Of a DNA stretch of 7,085 nucleotides, positions 1-4,755 are shown piece by piece (positions within the stretch are counted from its first letter, which is position 1; each line of letters begins with the position of its first letter). The notes beneath the pieces were generated by a model. It saw only the letters and a program-made list of their open reading frames with translations, did no database searches and was not told where the DNA came from. The stretch comes from Thermoplasmata archaeon (GTDB taxonomy: Archaea; Thermoplasmatota; Thermoplasmata; Thermoplasmatales; Thermoplasmataceae), in NCBI GenBank assembly GCA_021797525.1, contig JAJZZQ010000096.1, forward strand, positions 1 to 7,085, given 5' to 3'. Both the position numbers and the translations under genes were made by a program.

Positions 1-256
1 CCACATGCCTTCCTGTTATCCTCTGCCATTTCCAGAAGTAGGATATTATCTGGTCCTCTGAGAACAGCTTGAAGTGCCTCAGCTCAAAAGGCAGCTTGCA
101 ATCATGCACAAACTCAAAGACCTGGTATCCGGATTCAGGGGCCCTTCCTCTGGTCTTGATATAGAATTCACACAGTTTTGTGAATTTCTCCGTTCTCCTG
201 GTGAGAGGTTTTGGGATGAAATCATCCAGTGTCGGCATTGCTTTATTGGAAATCAT
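1..256 (-). CDS. Hypothetical protein, N-terminal part (cut by window edge)
   Basis: An open frame runs from an ATG at 256 to the left edge, giving the first 85 residues (MISNKAMPTLDDFIP...). An in-frame TGA lies 9 nt before this ATG, so translation cannot start further upstream. A GGTGA ribosome site sits 9 nt upstream of the ATG and overlaps the stop of the preceding 35-residue ORF, so the gene is the next member of the same operon. The visible part is basic at first (PKPLTRRTEKFTK) and then rich in aromatic residues (F, Y, W), ending near YFWKWQRITGRHV. I do not recognise the family. The coding call is supported by the start signal and operon position; the function is unknown because the rest of the protein is outside the window. 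Confidence 0.72.
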   Translation of the reverse strand, partial: MISNKAMPTLDDFIPKPLTRRTEKFTKLCEFYIKTRGRAPESGYQVFEFVHDCKLPFELRHFKLFSEDQIISYFWKWQRITGRHV

Positions 257-265
257 AATGTGCCC

Positions 266-373
266 TCACCTGTGGTAAACAGTTATGCCTCCTAGGAGTT
301 TTGATTTCTGAGAGCAACTACAAAATGGAGAAAAATTGAGCGACATTGCCATAATGCCATAAGCTGCGGTCAT
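266..373 (-). CDS. 35-residue microprotein with CSC motif
   Basis: This short frame (MTAAYGIMAMSLNFSPFCSC... ending TVYHR) starts at an ATG that overlaps the stop of the 162-residue Cys-cluster gene as ATGA. A strong ribosome site, AGGAGG, lies 8 nt before the ATG, one of the best in the window. Its TGA falls inside the GGTGA ribosome site of the next gene, so it fills what would otherwise be a 113-nt gap in the operon. It contains a C-x-C pair (residues 18 and 20) and a fairly hydrophobic first half. No family is recognisable at this length. An alternative is that the AGGAGG is chance and this is a spacer, but the start overlap, ribosome site and stop placement together favour translation. 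Confidence 0.55.
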   Translation of the reverse strand: MTAAYGIMAMSLNFSPFCSCSQKSKLLGGITVYHR

Positions 374-858
374 GACTTTGTCCTCCTGGATTCCATCAGT
401 CTGGCCCTGCCCATTTCCCTGATTCTGCTCTTTTCATCATCACTGAGGCTTTCCCATCTTTTCCTTGCAGCTTCCATCCTGTTGTATTCCACTCTAAAAT
501 ATCCCTGGAAGGGGAAGGCCTTCTTTAGATCTTCCGGCATGGATTCCCAGTATTTGTGTCGGGTAGCTTTGGCCATGCCACATACAGGGTCCCAGTCATT
601 TTCAGATCTCCTGTCAGCGAGAGGATCCAGAGGACATTTGGGAGCTGAACAGGAGTTGAACCGGGAACAGTACATCATGGATCTCAGTGCTGCATTCTCA
701 TCAGCGTCATTGTTTGAGCGTGATTTTATGCCGTTTATCGTTGGTGTCAGATTAGAAGGTGAGTTCGCTGATTGTTTCACTGTTACCATTGAATCATCAA
801 ATGAGAAAATGGAAAGATTTGAAGTACTGATTGCAGCTTCATCTTTATTGTTTTTCAC
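370..858 (-). CDS. Cys-cluster (CPLDP) protein, probable zinc-binding
   Basis: A 162-residue protein starting at GTG 858, whose GTGA overlaps the stop of the upstream Hfq-like gene. The first ~55 residues are Ser/Asn-rich and look disordered. A cluster of cysteines follows: C64, C70, C75 and C93, in the arrangement C-x5-C-x4-CPLDP-x(n)-D-x-V-C. I recall similar CPLDP cysteine clusters in short proteins of mobile elements; coordination of zinc or another metal is inferred from the spacing. The C-terminal half (about 100-162) is helical, charged and Arg/Lys-rich (AARKRWESLSDDEKSRIREM), which would suit nucleic-acid or protein binding. A later start at M24 or M61 is possible, since both lack a good ribosome site and the N-terminus is low complexity, but the GTG coupled to the previous stop fits the operon best. 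Function unknown. Confidence 0.75.
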   Translation of the reverse strand: MKNNKDEAAISTSNLSIFSFDDSMVTVKQSANSPSNLTPTINGIKSRSNNDADENAALRSMMYCSRFNSCSAPKCPLDPLADRRSENDWDPVCGMAKATRHKYWESMPEDLKKAFPFQGYFRVEYNRMEAARKRWESLSDDEKSRIREMGRARLMESRRTKS

Positions 859-1106
859 AGGACCACCACGGTGTCAATGGCATGCTTCATGACAAAGAGG
901 ATCTTCGTGTTGTAGAGTTCCAGAGCAATATCATACTGGCCGTATCCCCTCAGCACTCCAGATTCAATGCGGCCTCCCCTCAGTGTTACCGTTACAGATC
1001 TTCCGATTTGCTGCCTCCCGAAGTTGTCTATTGTCGAGGATCCGGTCTCATATCTCCTGCCGTCGCTTCCATTATCTTTTGCCTGTGTCTGCTTACTGCT
1101 GTTCAC
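855..1106 (-). CDS. Hfq/Sm-like RNA-binding protein
   Basis: An 83-residue protein. I chose GTG 1106 as the start because a strong GGAGG lies about 9 nt upstream and the preceding stop is 1 nt away; the longer frame from 1151 would run well into the upstream gene. Residues 1-30 are polar and probably flexible. Residues 34-83 match the Sm fold: Sm1-like strand pattern GRSVTVTLRGGRIESGVLRGYGQYDIAL in segments (34-62), then an Sm2 motif, VMKHAIDTVVV (72-82). The KHAI-TV core is the Hfq signature (usually YKHAISTV), rather than the archaeal/eukaryotic Lsm RG motif; the Tyr before KH is Met here. Hfq proteins form hexameric rings that bind U-rich and A-rich RNA. The sequence supports an Hfq-like fold; ring state and RNA targets are inferred. 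Its place in a mobile-element operon suggests control of element or host RNA. Confidence 0.78.
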   Translation of the reverse strand: MNSSKQTQAKDNGSDGRRYETGSSTIDNFGRQQIGRSVTVTLRGGRIESGVLRGYGQYDIALELYNTKILFVMKHAIDTVVVL

Positions 1107-1107
1107 T

Positions 1108-1389
1108 TTAATCGTCCTCCTTATGTCCGTTGGAATAATGCAGCTGTACACTGCCGGTCTTTACGGCCATGATGAGTGAATCCACGTTTCCTGCTGAGAA
1201 GTCATCAAGGAGCTTTGCAACCAGAATCTCCGAGAGATCATCAAAGAATTCATCCGGTATGTCCAGGCCAAAGATTTCCCTGAGCTCCCATGCATCCTTA
1301 CGGAATTTATTGATTCTCTCCAGGGAAGATATAAGCAGTTCCCTGGCATAGTCTGCTGTATATTCAGTGCTGACGGTATTCATTGCCAT
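1108..1389 (-). CDS. Hypothetical acidic 93-residue protein
   Basis: Starts at ATG 1389, sharing one base with the stop of the upstream gene (TGATG), with GGTGA 7 nt before it. A second ATG two codons later is also possible. The protein is acidic and mostly helical by eye: one amphipathic stretch at about 10-45 (ARELLISSLERINKF...) and another rich in D/E (IPDEFFDDLSEILVAKLLDD). It ends in a short polar tail (GHKEDD). The last codons of the gene contain the ribosome site of the Hfq-like gene, so the two are probably translated together. No family recognised; a helical adaptor or partner protein is only a guess. Confidence 0.7.
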   Translation of the reverse strand: MAMNTVSTEYTADYARELLISSLERINKFRKDAWELREIFGLDIPDEFFDDLSEILVAKLLDDFSAGNVDSLIMAVKTGSVQLHYSNGHKEDD

Positions 1390-1745
1390 CAGAGACTCAC
1401 CACCTTTATGTCTCCCAGGCGCATTTCCGTATCCATGTCTCCGTTTTTGAACACCACTCTTTCGAAGGCATAGGATATGATTACCAGGACGCCTGGAATG
1501 CAGAAGAAGATCTCAAGCGCAGTATCCTCATTTCCTAGAGTGCTCCTTGTATCAGACCTGTCTCCGGAGATTGAATAGCCGCAGTCCTCTATGGCACGTT
1601 CAACCTCCTTTTCAAGCACATAGAATGCCGGATACATCTCATAGTCGGGATGTGCCACAACCCTGGACCAGTCATCCTTCATGGTATTCAGCCTGGACTG
1701 CAATTCTTCAAAGTTTGGAGTCATGACGGCTACTTCAGATATCAT
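1389..1745 (-). CDS. Hypothetical 118-residue protein
   Basis: The ATG at 1745 overlaps the stop of the 49-residue gene as ATGA, and GGTGA lies 4 nt upstream. M8 is a less likely start because it has no ribosome site. Residues 10-55 look like two amphipathic helices (FEELQSRLNTMKDDW; FYVLEKEVERAIEDCGY). A hydrophobic segment follows at about 76-94 (ALEIFFCIPGVLVIISYAF). It contains several beta-branched residues and is flanked by a charged tail, so it could be a buried strand pair as easily as a membrane segment. Two cysteines are present but do not form a metal motif. Family not recognised. Confidence 0.7.
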   Translation of the reverse strand: MISEVAVMTPNFEELQSRLNTMKDDWSRVVAHPDYEMYPAFYVLEKEVERAIEDCGYSISGDRSDTRSTLGNEDTALEIFFCIPGVLVIISYAFERVVFKNGDMDTEMRLGDIKVVSL

Positions 1746-1891
1746 GCCCTCACCTTCTCCATTGCTTTCCTGAGGATCCTGAAAAATATCAGGTTCCTTA
1801 CTCCCGATGGCAAGCTCTTAGCCTTTTCCCTTACCGCATTGGAGACAAGGCCAATTCTCCCATGCGATTTCATTATGTGCTTCAAACACAT
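1742..1891 (-). CDS. Small basic 49-residue protein
   Basis: I place the start at ATG 1891, one base after the stop of the upstream gene, because GGAGGT lies exactly 8 nt before it. The longer frame reaching back to 1984 would cover the upstream gene and has no start signal. The product (MCLKHIMKSHGRIGLVSNAV...) is strongly basic, with many Lys/Arg and one His-rich patch near the N-terminus (CLKHIMKSH). The pattern SNAVREKAKSLPSGVRNLIFFRILRK could be two short helices. The charge suggests nucleic-acid binding, but no known fold is evident. Its stop overlaps the start of the 118-residue gene. Confidence 0.6.
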   Translation of the reverse strand: MCLKHIMKSHGRIGLVSNAVREKAKSLPSGVRNLIFFRILRKAMEKVRA

Positions 1892-1892
1892 C

Positions 1893-2138
1893 TTAGATAA
1901 CCTCCTTAGAGGTGTCATGGCCTTCCTGGTCCTGCAAGATTTCGGAAGGCCTTGACTGTGATTCAATGAGTTCTTTGGCCTCATAGGCCTTGAGGATCCT
2001 TTTCATATCCTCTATTCTCTCTATTGCCCTGGAGTGCAGCAGCCCTGTCTTCTCGGGCTTCAGCAGTGCAATTTCCATGGCGTCCCTGAAACCGTTCCAG
2101 TATGAGATCTCCCTTCGGATCTCCTCATGCATTGGCAT
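1893..2138 (-). CDS. Hypothetical helical 81-residue protein
   Basis: Start chosen at ATG 2138, which has GGAGGT 8 nt upstream; a TTG three codons earlier would fuse with that ribosome site and is unlikely. The gene overlaps the end of the GINS-like gene by 14 nt. The product (MPMHEEIRREISYWNGFRDAM...) is a helical protein of high charge: helix one about 4-26, helix two about 31-58 (HSRAIERIEDMKRILKAYEAKELIE), then a polar, Gln/Glu/Ser-rich tail. Heptad-like spacing suggests a helical hairpin or coiled coil. No family recognised. Its last codons contain the ribosome site of the next small gene. Confidence 0.7.
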   Translation of the reverse strand: MPMHEEIRREISYWNGFRDAMEIALLKPEKTGLLHSRAIERIEDMKRILKAYEAKELIESQSRPSEILQDQEGHDTSKEVI

Positions 2139-2349
2139 GATTGTCAACCTCCAGCTTCTTTGCCATTCCCCTCATGACTAAGATTGAAGCCAGCCTTTCA
2201 TCGAGATATACAATGTCCTGTGAATGGAGATACCAGTTCCTGTCAGTCCAGGCCACATTTAGATTTCTGATAATCAGAACTAACGTCTGCCCCTGGAATT
2301 TCTGAATATCATGGAGACTAACGAAGGTATCCAGAGTCAGTTGATTCAT
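2125..2349 (-). CDS. GINS B-domain-like small protein
   Basis: A 74-residue protein with ATG at 2349; GGGAGG lies 7 nt upstream inside the last codons of the ATPase gene, whose stop is 2 nt away. Residues 23-68 follow the pattern of the small beta-rich B-domain of archaeal GINS subunits (Gins15/51, Gins23): two strands (TLVLIIRNLNVAWTD), an aromatic followed by a turn (RNWYLHSQDIV), then LDERLASILVMRGMAKKLEV. That last stretch matches the family's usual 'gDiv-Lp-elA-iLi-rG-Aeki' ending. GINS binds MCM and Cdc45/RecJ homologues at the replication fork. There is no helical A-domain, so it is not a full GINS subunit. Position directly after a probable helicase supports a replication role. The match is from memory of the pattern, not an alignment, so it is tentative; a different small beta domain is possible. 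Confidence 0.62.
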   Translation of the reverse strand: MNQLTLDTFVSLHDIQKFQGQTLVLIIRNLNVAWTDRNWYLHSQDIVYLDERLASILVMRGMAKKLEVDNHANA

Positions 2350-2351
2350 TT

Positions 2352-4445
2352 TTAGGCCTCCCAGAAGAATTTCATGTTAACCATTTTGACATTGGGATGA
2401 GAAGCAGCCAGGTTGGTCAGATGATTGAATATGTCCAGTTCAGTTAATGCAAGGTCTTTGGAGTTTGCGGGAATGGAATCATAGATTTCGTGCGGACCTA
2501 GTTTTTTCTTGGAATTCTTCAATAAATCAAGAAGTGTTCGGTCAACTTCATCGGTCTCTCCTTCATTTTCACTAATCAAACTAATCATTCCCGGAGACTC
2601 AGTAATTTCCTTTGTTTTCAGTGCATAGTTTGTTTTAGTTTGATTAGTATGATTAGTTTGAATAGTTTGATTAGTCAAATTAGTTTGATTAGTTTGCATA
2701 GTTTTACTGTCAGAACCTATCTTGTATCTTTGCTTGGCAATCTCAATATCTCTAAGCGTGCAATCAAAAATTGACAGATTGGCCCTGTTGACTCTCACAT
2801 TTCTTCTGAGGCCCATACTTTTCAGCTTTCCAGCTATTTTCTTTGTATATGATTTCTTGTTGAATCTCCCGGATGCAGTGTCCAGCCCCTCATATACAGC
2901 AACCTGGAGACTGAAGTCCAGCAGCTGGACTGTCACCGCTGTGTTCGCTGTCCTTTTTTCAGGTATAATTGTTTCAAGTCCTTCCTTTATCCTCTCCTCC
3001 AAAACATGGATGATTGTGGCCTCAATGGAATCCTCAGCAATCTCCTCTTCCTCCTGTCTTTGCTGAGTCAGGAATTCCATAAGGTCAGATTGAATCCTTT
3101 TGCCATCTTCACCAGCATATTTGGAGATAAACTGGGCCAGAGTGATAATTGGCTTTGCTTTATCCCAATCACGGCCTATAAGCTTAAGAGCATTCTCTAT
3201 GCCCTCAGATTCTGCAAGCTCCAGCACTTCCTGATAATACTCAAACAGCATGATGTAAAGGTCAGACCTTATTTCGCTCCATACCGGATCCTTTTCCCTC
3301 ACGCTCATGTTTGCCTTCTTTTCGTCCAGAGTTCTGATGAGAGTTATGACGTAAGACCTGTCTCTGAGAGTCTCAAGTATAGGGTTTATTGAGCAGAATA
3401 TCTTAGGGCTGAAAGTGGAATAGCTGATGGTTTTCCTGTTTCCTGAATTACCTTCAACTCTAGGTGCGTTTCCTGTTCTTTGCCATCCCGAATTAAGTAT
3501 AGGCATGATTTCCTGGAACTTATCCGAGCTCCCCCTGAAATTTTCAGTCTCATCCATTATGAGAGTCGATCTTTCCTCCTGCACTATCCTGAAAATGGAG
3601 GCCGGGGTCATGCTCACCGCCATAACTGCGTTAAAACCAATGAAATAGAATATGGTCCCTGCTTTCGACTTGCCTGAACCCTTCATACCTTCAAATTTCA
3701 GGTATGGGATGGAATCAAATATTACAAAAAAGTAAGTCAGAATTGCATAAATAGTGCAGAATACAGCCGCCCCTCTGTTATCTCCGAAATCTATGTACTT
3801 TTGAAATTGTTCCTGTATCTTCTTATAGACCTCATATGGATCTCTGTGGAAATTACCGGAAAGAAGTTCCTTCCTTGATTTCATAGGCCACCGTGACCTG
3901 AGAACAGTTTCAGGTATCTTTGCAAAAATTTCTCTCCTGGCAAACTCAGAATCAGTGCAGGGAAAAACTTCAAGATTCGATGTTATAACAGAATTGGCCA
4001 GTTCTTTACGGAGCTTTGTATTTCTCCCCCTATCTGTTTCGATCCACTCCGAAATGAATGGTACAGTAGAAATCAGTGTTCCATCAGGAAGCAGGTCGAG
4101 GGCAGGGTTGACTATCTTTGGGTCATTGAAGTAAATGGTCCAGTTACCGGACTTCATGGTATTCAGTTCTTTGAGCTGCTTTTGAAGTGCAAGAATTTCC
4201 TTTCTGATAGACCCATCCTCATTTCTAAGGCAGTCATTAATGAATTCAAGTGCGATTTTTTTCTGTTCATCGGTGTCTATTAGATTTAGATTGTTTTTCA
4301 AGATCATAGCTTTTCTATATGATCCTGTAGAAGTGAGGATCTCAGACTTGAGTTCATCGTAACTGTTATATGACGGAAGATCATCGTTAGGGTAAGATTC
4401 TGAGGGCGACTTAGAATTTTTAGTCTTTCTCCCTTCCTTTTTCAT
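2352..4445 (-). CDS. AAA+/DUF3631-like ATPase, probable replicative helicase
   Basis: A 697-residue protein, the largest in the element. The P-loop is clear: Walker A GMKGSGKS (253-260) and Walker B TLIMDE (294-299). After Walker A comes SMTPASIFRIVQEERS (278-293), then ILNSGWQRTG (316-325), STFSPKIFCSINP (343-355, polar Asn as sensor 1), and LRDRS (360-364, candidate arginine finger). This order matches DUF3631-type ATPases found with primases in phages and plasmids (SPAALFRLIEE, LLLDEAD, LLNAG, FGPKAI, LADRS). Residues 1-220 have no recognised primase motif. A Gln-Thr-Asn linker (584-606) leads to a probable winged-helix tail (632-697), as in many replicative helicases. The ATG overlaps the stop of a 33-residue ORF. 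I infer DNA unwinding at the element's origin; the ATPase class is well supported, the substrate is not. Confidence 0.85.
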   Translation of the reverse strand: MKKEGRKTKNSKSPSESYPNDDLPSYNSYDELKSEILTSTGSYRKAMILKNNLNLIDTDEQKKIALEFINDCLRNEDGSIRKEILALQKQLKELNTMKSGNWTIYFNDPKIVNPALDLLPDGTLISTVPFISEWIETDRGRNTKLRKELANSVITSNLEVFPCTDSEFARREIFAKIPETVLRSRWPMKSRKELLSGNFHRDPYEVYKKIQEQFQKYIDFGDNRGAAVFCTIYAILTYFFVIFDSIPYLKFEGMKGSGKSKAGTIFYFIGFNAVMAVSMTPASIFRIVQEERSTLIMDETENFRGSSDKFQEIMPILNSGWQRTGNAPRVEGNSGNRKTISYSTFSPKIFCSINPILETLRDRSYVITLIRTLDEKKANMSVREKDPVWSEIRSDLYIMLFEYYQEVLELAESEGIENALKLIGRDWDKAKPIITLAQFISKYAGEDGKRIQSDLMEFLTQQRQEEEEIAEDSIEATIIHVLEERIKEGLETIIPEKRTANTAVTVQLLDFSLQVAVYEGLDTASGRFNKKSYTKKIAGKLKSMGLRRNVRVNRANLSIFDCTLRDIEIAKQRYKIGSDSKTMQTNQTNLTNQTIQTNHTNQTKTNYALKTKEITESPGMISLISENEGETDEVDRTLLDLLKNSKKKLGPHEIYDSIPANSKDLALTELDIFNHLTNLAASHPNVKMVNMKFFWEA
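2571..2585 (+). repeat. Inverted copy of the iteron-like repeat
   Basis: The 15 nt at 2571-2585 (actaatcaaactaat) are a perfect reverse complement of 2679-2693 within the tandem array. Here they encode ISLIS, a different peptide, so protein constraint on the linker does not explain the match. The arms could pair in the transcript or mark an inverted binding site. Confidence 0.8.
2634..2696 (-). repeat. 9-nt tandem repeat array, seven units (iteron-like)
   Basis: Seven consecutive 9-nt units of consensus caaactaat on the coding strand, with one- or two-base changes, encode the Gln-Thr-Asn linker of the ATPase. The 13-mer tagtttgattagt (plus strand) appears intact at 2636-2648, 2663-2675 and 2681-2693. 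The array is far more AT-rich than the surrounding gene. It may be simply a linker grown by slippage, or it may act as binding sites for an initiator, as in phages and plasmids with origins inside a replication gene. Confidence 0.85.
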
Positions 4446-4543
4446 TTTGTCTTACCTTTGCTCATTGGCCCTTGTTTAACTTTTGACAGTAGATCCTCGC
4501 CGGTAAGTTCTTTCCAAAGCTCGAAAACTCTGGCCCAGCTCAT
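4442..4543 (-). CDS. 33-residue microprotein
   Basis: A short frame (MSWARVFELWKELTGEDLLS... ending SKGKTK) that overlaps the RHH gene at its start (ATGA, 4540-4543) and the ATPase gene at its stop (ATGA, 4442-4445). A GTGAT stretch at 4550-4554, 6 nt before the ATG, matches the archaeal anti-Shine-Dalgarno. Residues 2-22 could form an amphipathic helix with three aromatic residues on one face; the tail is Lys-rich. It could bind the ATPase encoded next to it, or may only carry ribosomes from one gene to the next. No family recognised. Confidence 0.55.
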   Translation of the reverse strand: MSWARVFELWKELTGEDLLSKVKQGPMSKGKTK

Positions 4544-4683
4544 TGTTCGATCACGTATTCCCTGTGCTCTTTGATAAGCTGCTCGATGGCTTCTTCAAGA
4601 GTTTCAACACGGAAATCGAATCTGATTTCCTTGAGTTCTTTAAGACACCTTTTTGATATCGCCACAGTTGTCTTATCTAACAT
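4540..4683 (-). CDS. 47-residue ribbon-helix-helix DNA-binding protein
   Basis: The first gene of the operon: MLDKTTVAISKRCLKELKEI... ending EHREYVIEQ. The layout is that of a minimal RHH (CopG/Arc-like) repressor: a strand TTVAIS (5-10) for the major groove, helix A KRCLKELKEIRF (11-22), a turn, and helix B ETLEEAIEQLIKEHREYV (28-45), with Thr/Glu at the helix-B cap. RHH proteins bind as dimers to short palindromes. No ribosome site precedes the ATG, and a TATA-like tract is centred 31 nt upstream, so the mRNA probably has little or no leader. The start codon lies within a palindrome-like CATATGCAATATG site (4681-4693), so the protein may repress its own operon; that is inference. The gene is short enough to be missed by routine length cut-offs. 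Confidence 0.8.
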   Translation of the reverse strand: MLDKTTVAISKRCLKELKEIRFDFRVETLEEAIEQLIKEHREYVIEQ

Positions 4684-4692
4684 ATGCAATAT
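4681..4692. promoter_or_regulatory. Operator candidate A (12-bp direct repeat)
   Basis: catatgcaatat here is identical to 4744-4755. With the next base it forms CATAT-GCA-ATATG (4681-4693), a perfect 5-bp inverted repeat with a 3-nt centre, the size expected for an RHH dimer site. It covers the start codon of the RHH gene, so bound protein would sit at the transcription start. Confidence 0.55.
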
Positions 4693-4707
4693 GTAAGGTA
4701 TAAGATG

Positions 4708-4721
4708 TATATATAATATAT
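4708..4721. promoter_or_regulatory. Shared TATA-like tract of divergent promoters
   Basis: tatatataatatat is the only strong TATA-like tract between the divergent genes. Its centre (4714.5) is within one base of the midpoint (4715) of the first bases of the two start codons (4683 minus, 4747 plus). Both genes lack ribosome sites, so both mRNAs probably begin a few bases from their ATG. One near-symmetric box, or two overlapping ones, may serve both directions. Confidence 0.65.
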
Positions 4722-4743
4722 GCTATGAGTTAATTACACTTAC

Positions 4744-4755
4744 CATATGCAATAT
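4744..4755. promoter_or_regulatory. Operator candidate B (12-bp direct repeat)
   Basis: The second copy of catatgcaatat, 63 bp (about six helical turns) from copy A and in the same orientation. It covers the start codon of the plus-strand regulator. The inverted-repeat half matches except the final base. Placement in phase would let two bound proteins face the same side of the DNA. Confidence 0.55.

Noticed and set aside
74..295. Plus-strand 73-codon frame at the left edge
   Set aside because: It opposes a minus-strand gene with a proper ribosome site and an upstream in-frame stop; no promoter or ribosome site is seen for the plus frame.
654..670. T-loop-like sequence (ttgaaccggga) resembling the tRNA-His T arm, considered as a second att site
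   Set aside because: The match is only about 10 bases, lies in the coding sequence of the Cys cluster, and is not flanked by any tRNA-like stem.
482..892. Plus-strand frame of 136 codons opposite the Cys-cluster gene
   Set aside because: It is antisense to a gene with cysteine motif, start overlap and operon position, and has no ribosome site or promoter of its own.
1108..1151. Longer Hfq-like protein starting at 1151
   Set aside because: The extra 15 residues overlap the upstream gene, while GTG 1106 has a strong GGAGG at correct spacing just after the upstream stop.
2634..2696. CRISPR array
   Set aside because: Units of 9 nt without spacers, in frame within a gene; not a repeat-spacer structure.
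3006..3392. Plus-strand frame of 128 codons opposite the ATPase
   Set aside because: Antisense to the conserved ATPase; the Leu/Phe-rich, membrane-like product is a typical shadow of a charged helical protein on the other strand.
2352..4445. Assignment of the ATPase as MCM
   Set aside because: The Walker A and B contexts lack the MCM forms (GDPGxAKS, IDEFDKM) and instead follow the DUF3631-type motif order.
4684..4716. Ten-codon upstream ORF starting in the first CATATG copy
   Set aside because: It exists only because the operator repeat carries an ATG on both strands; it lies before the expected transcription start of the plus gene.
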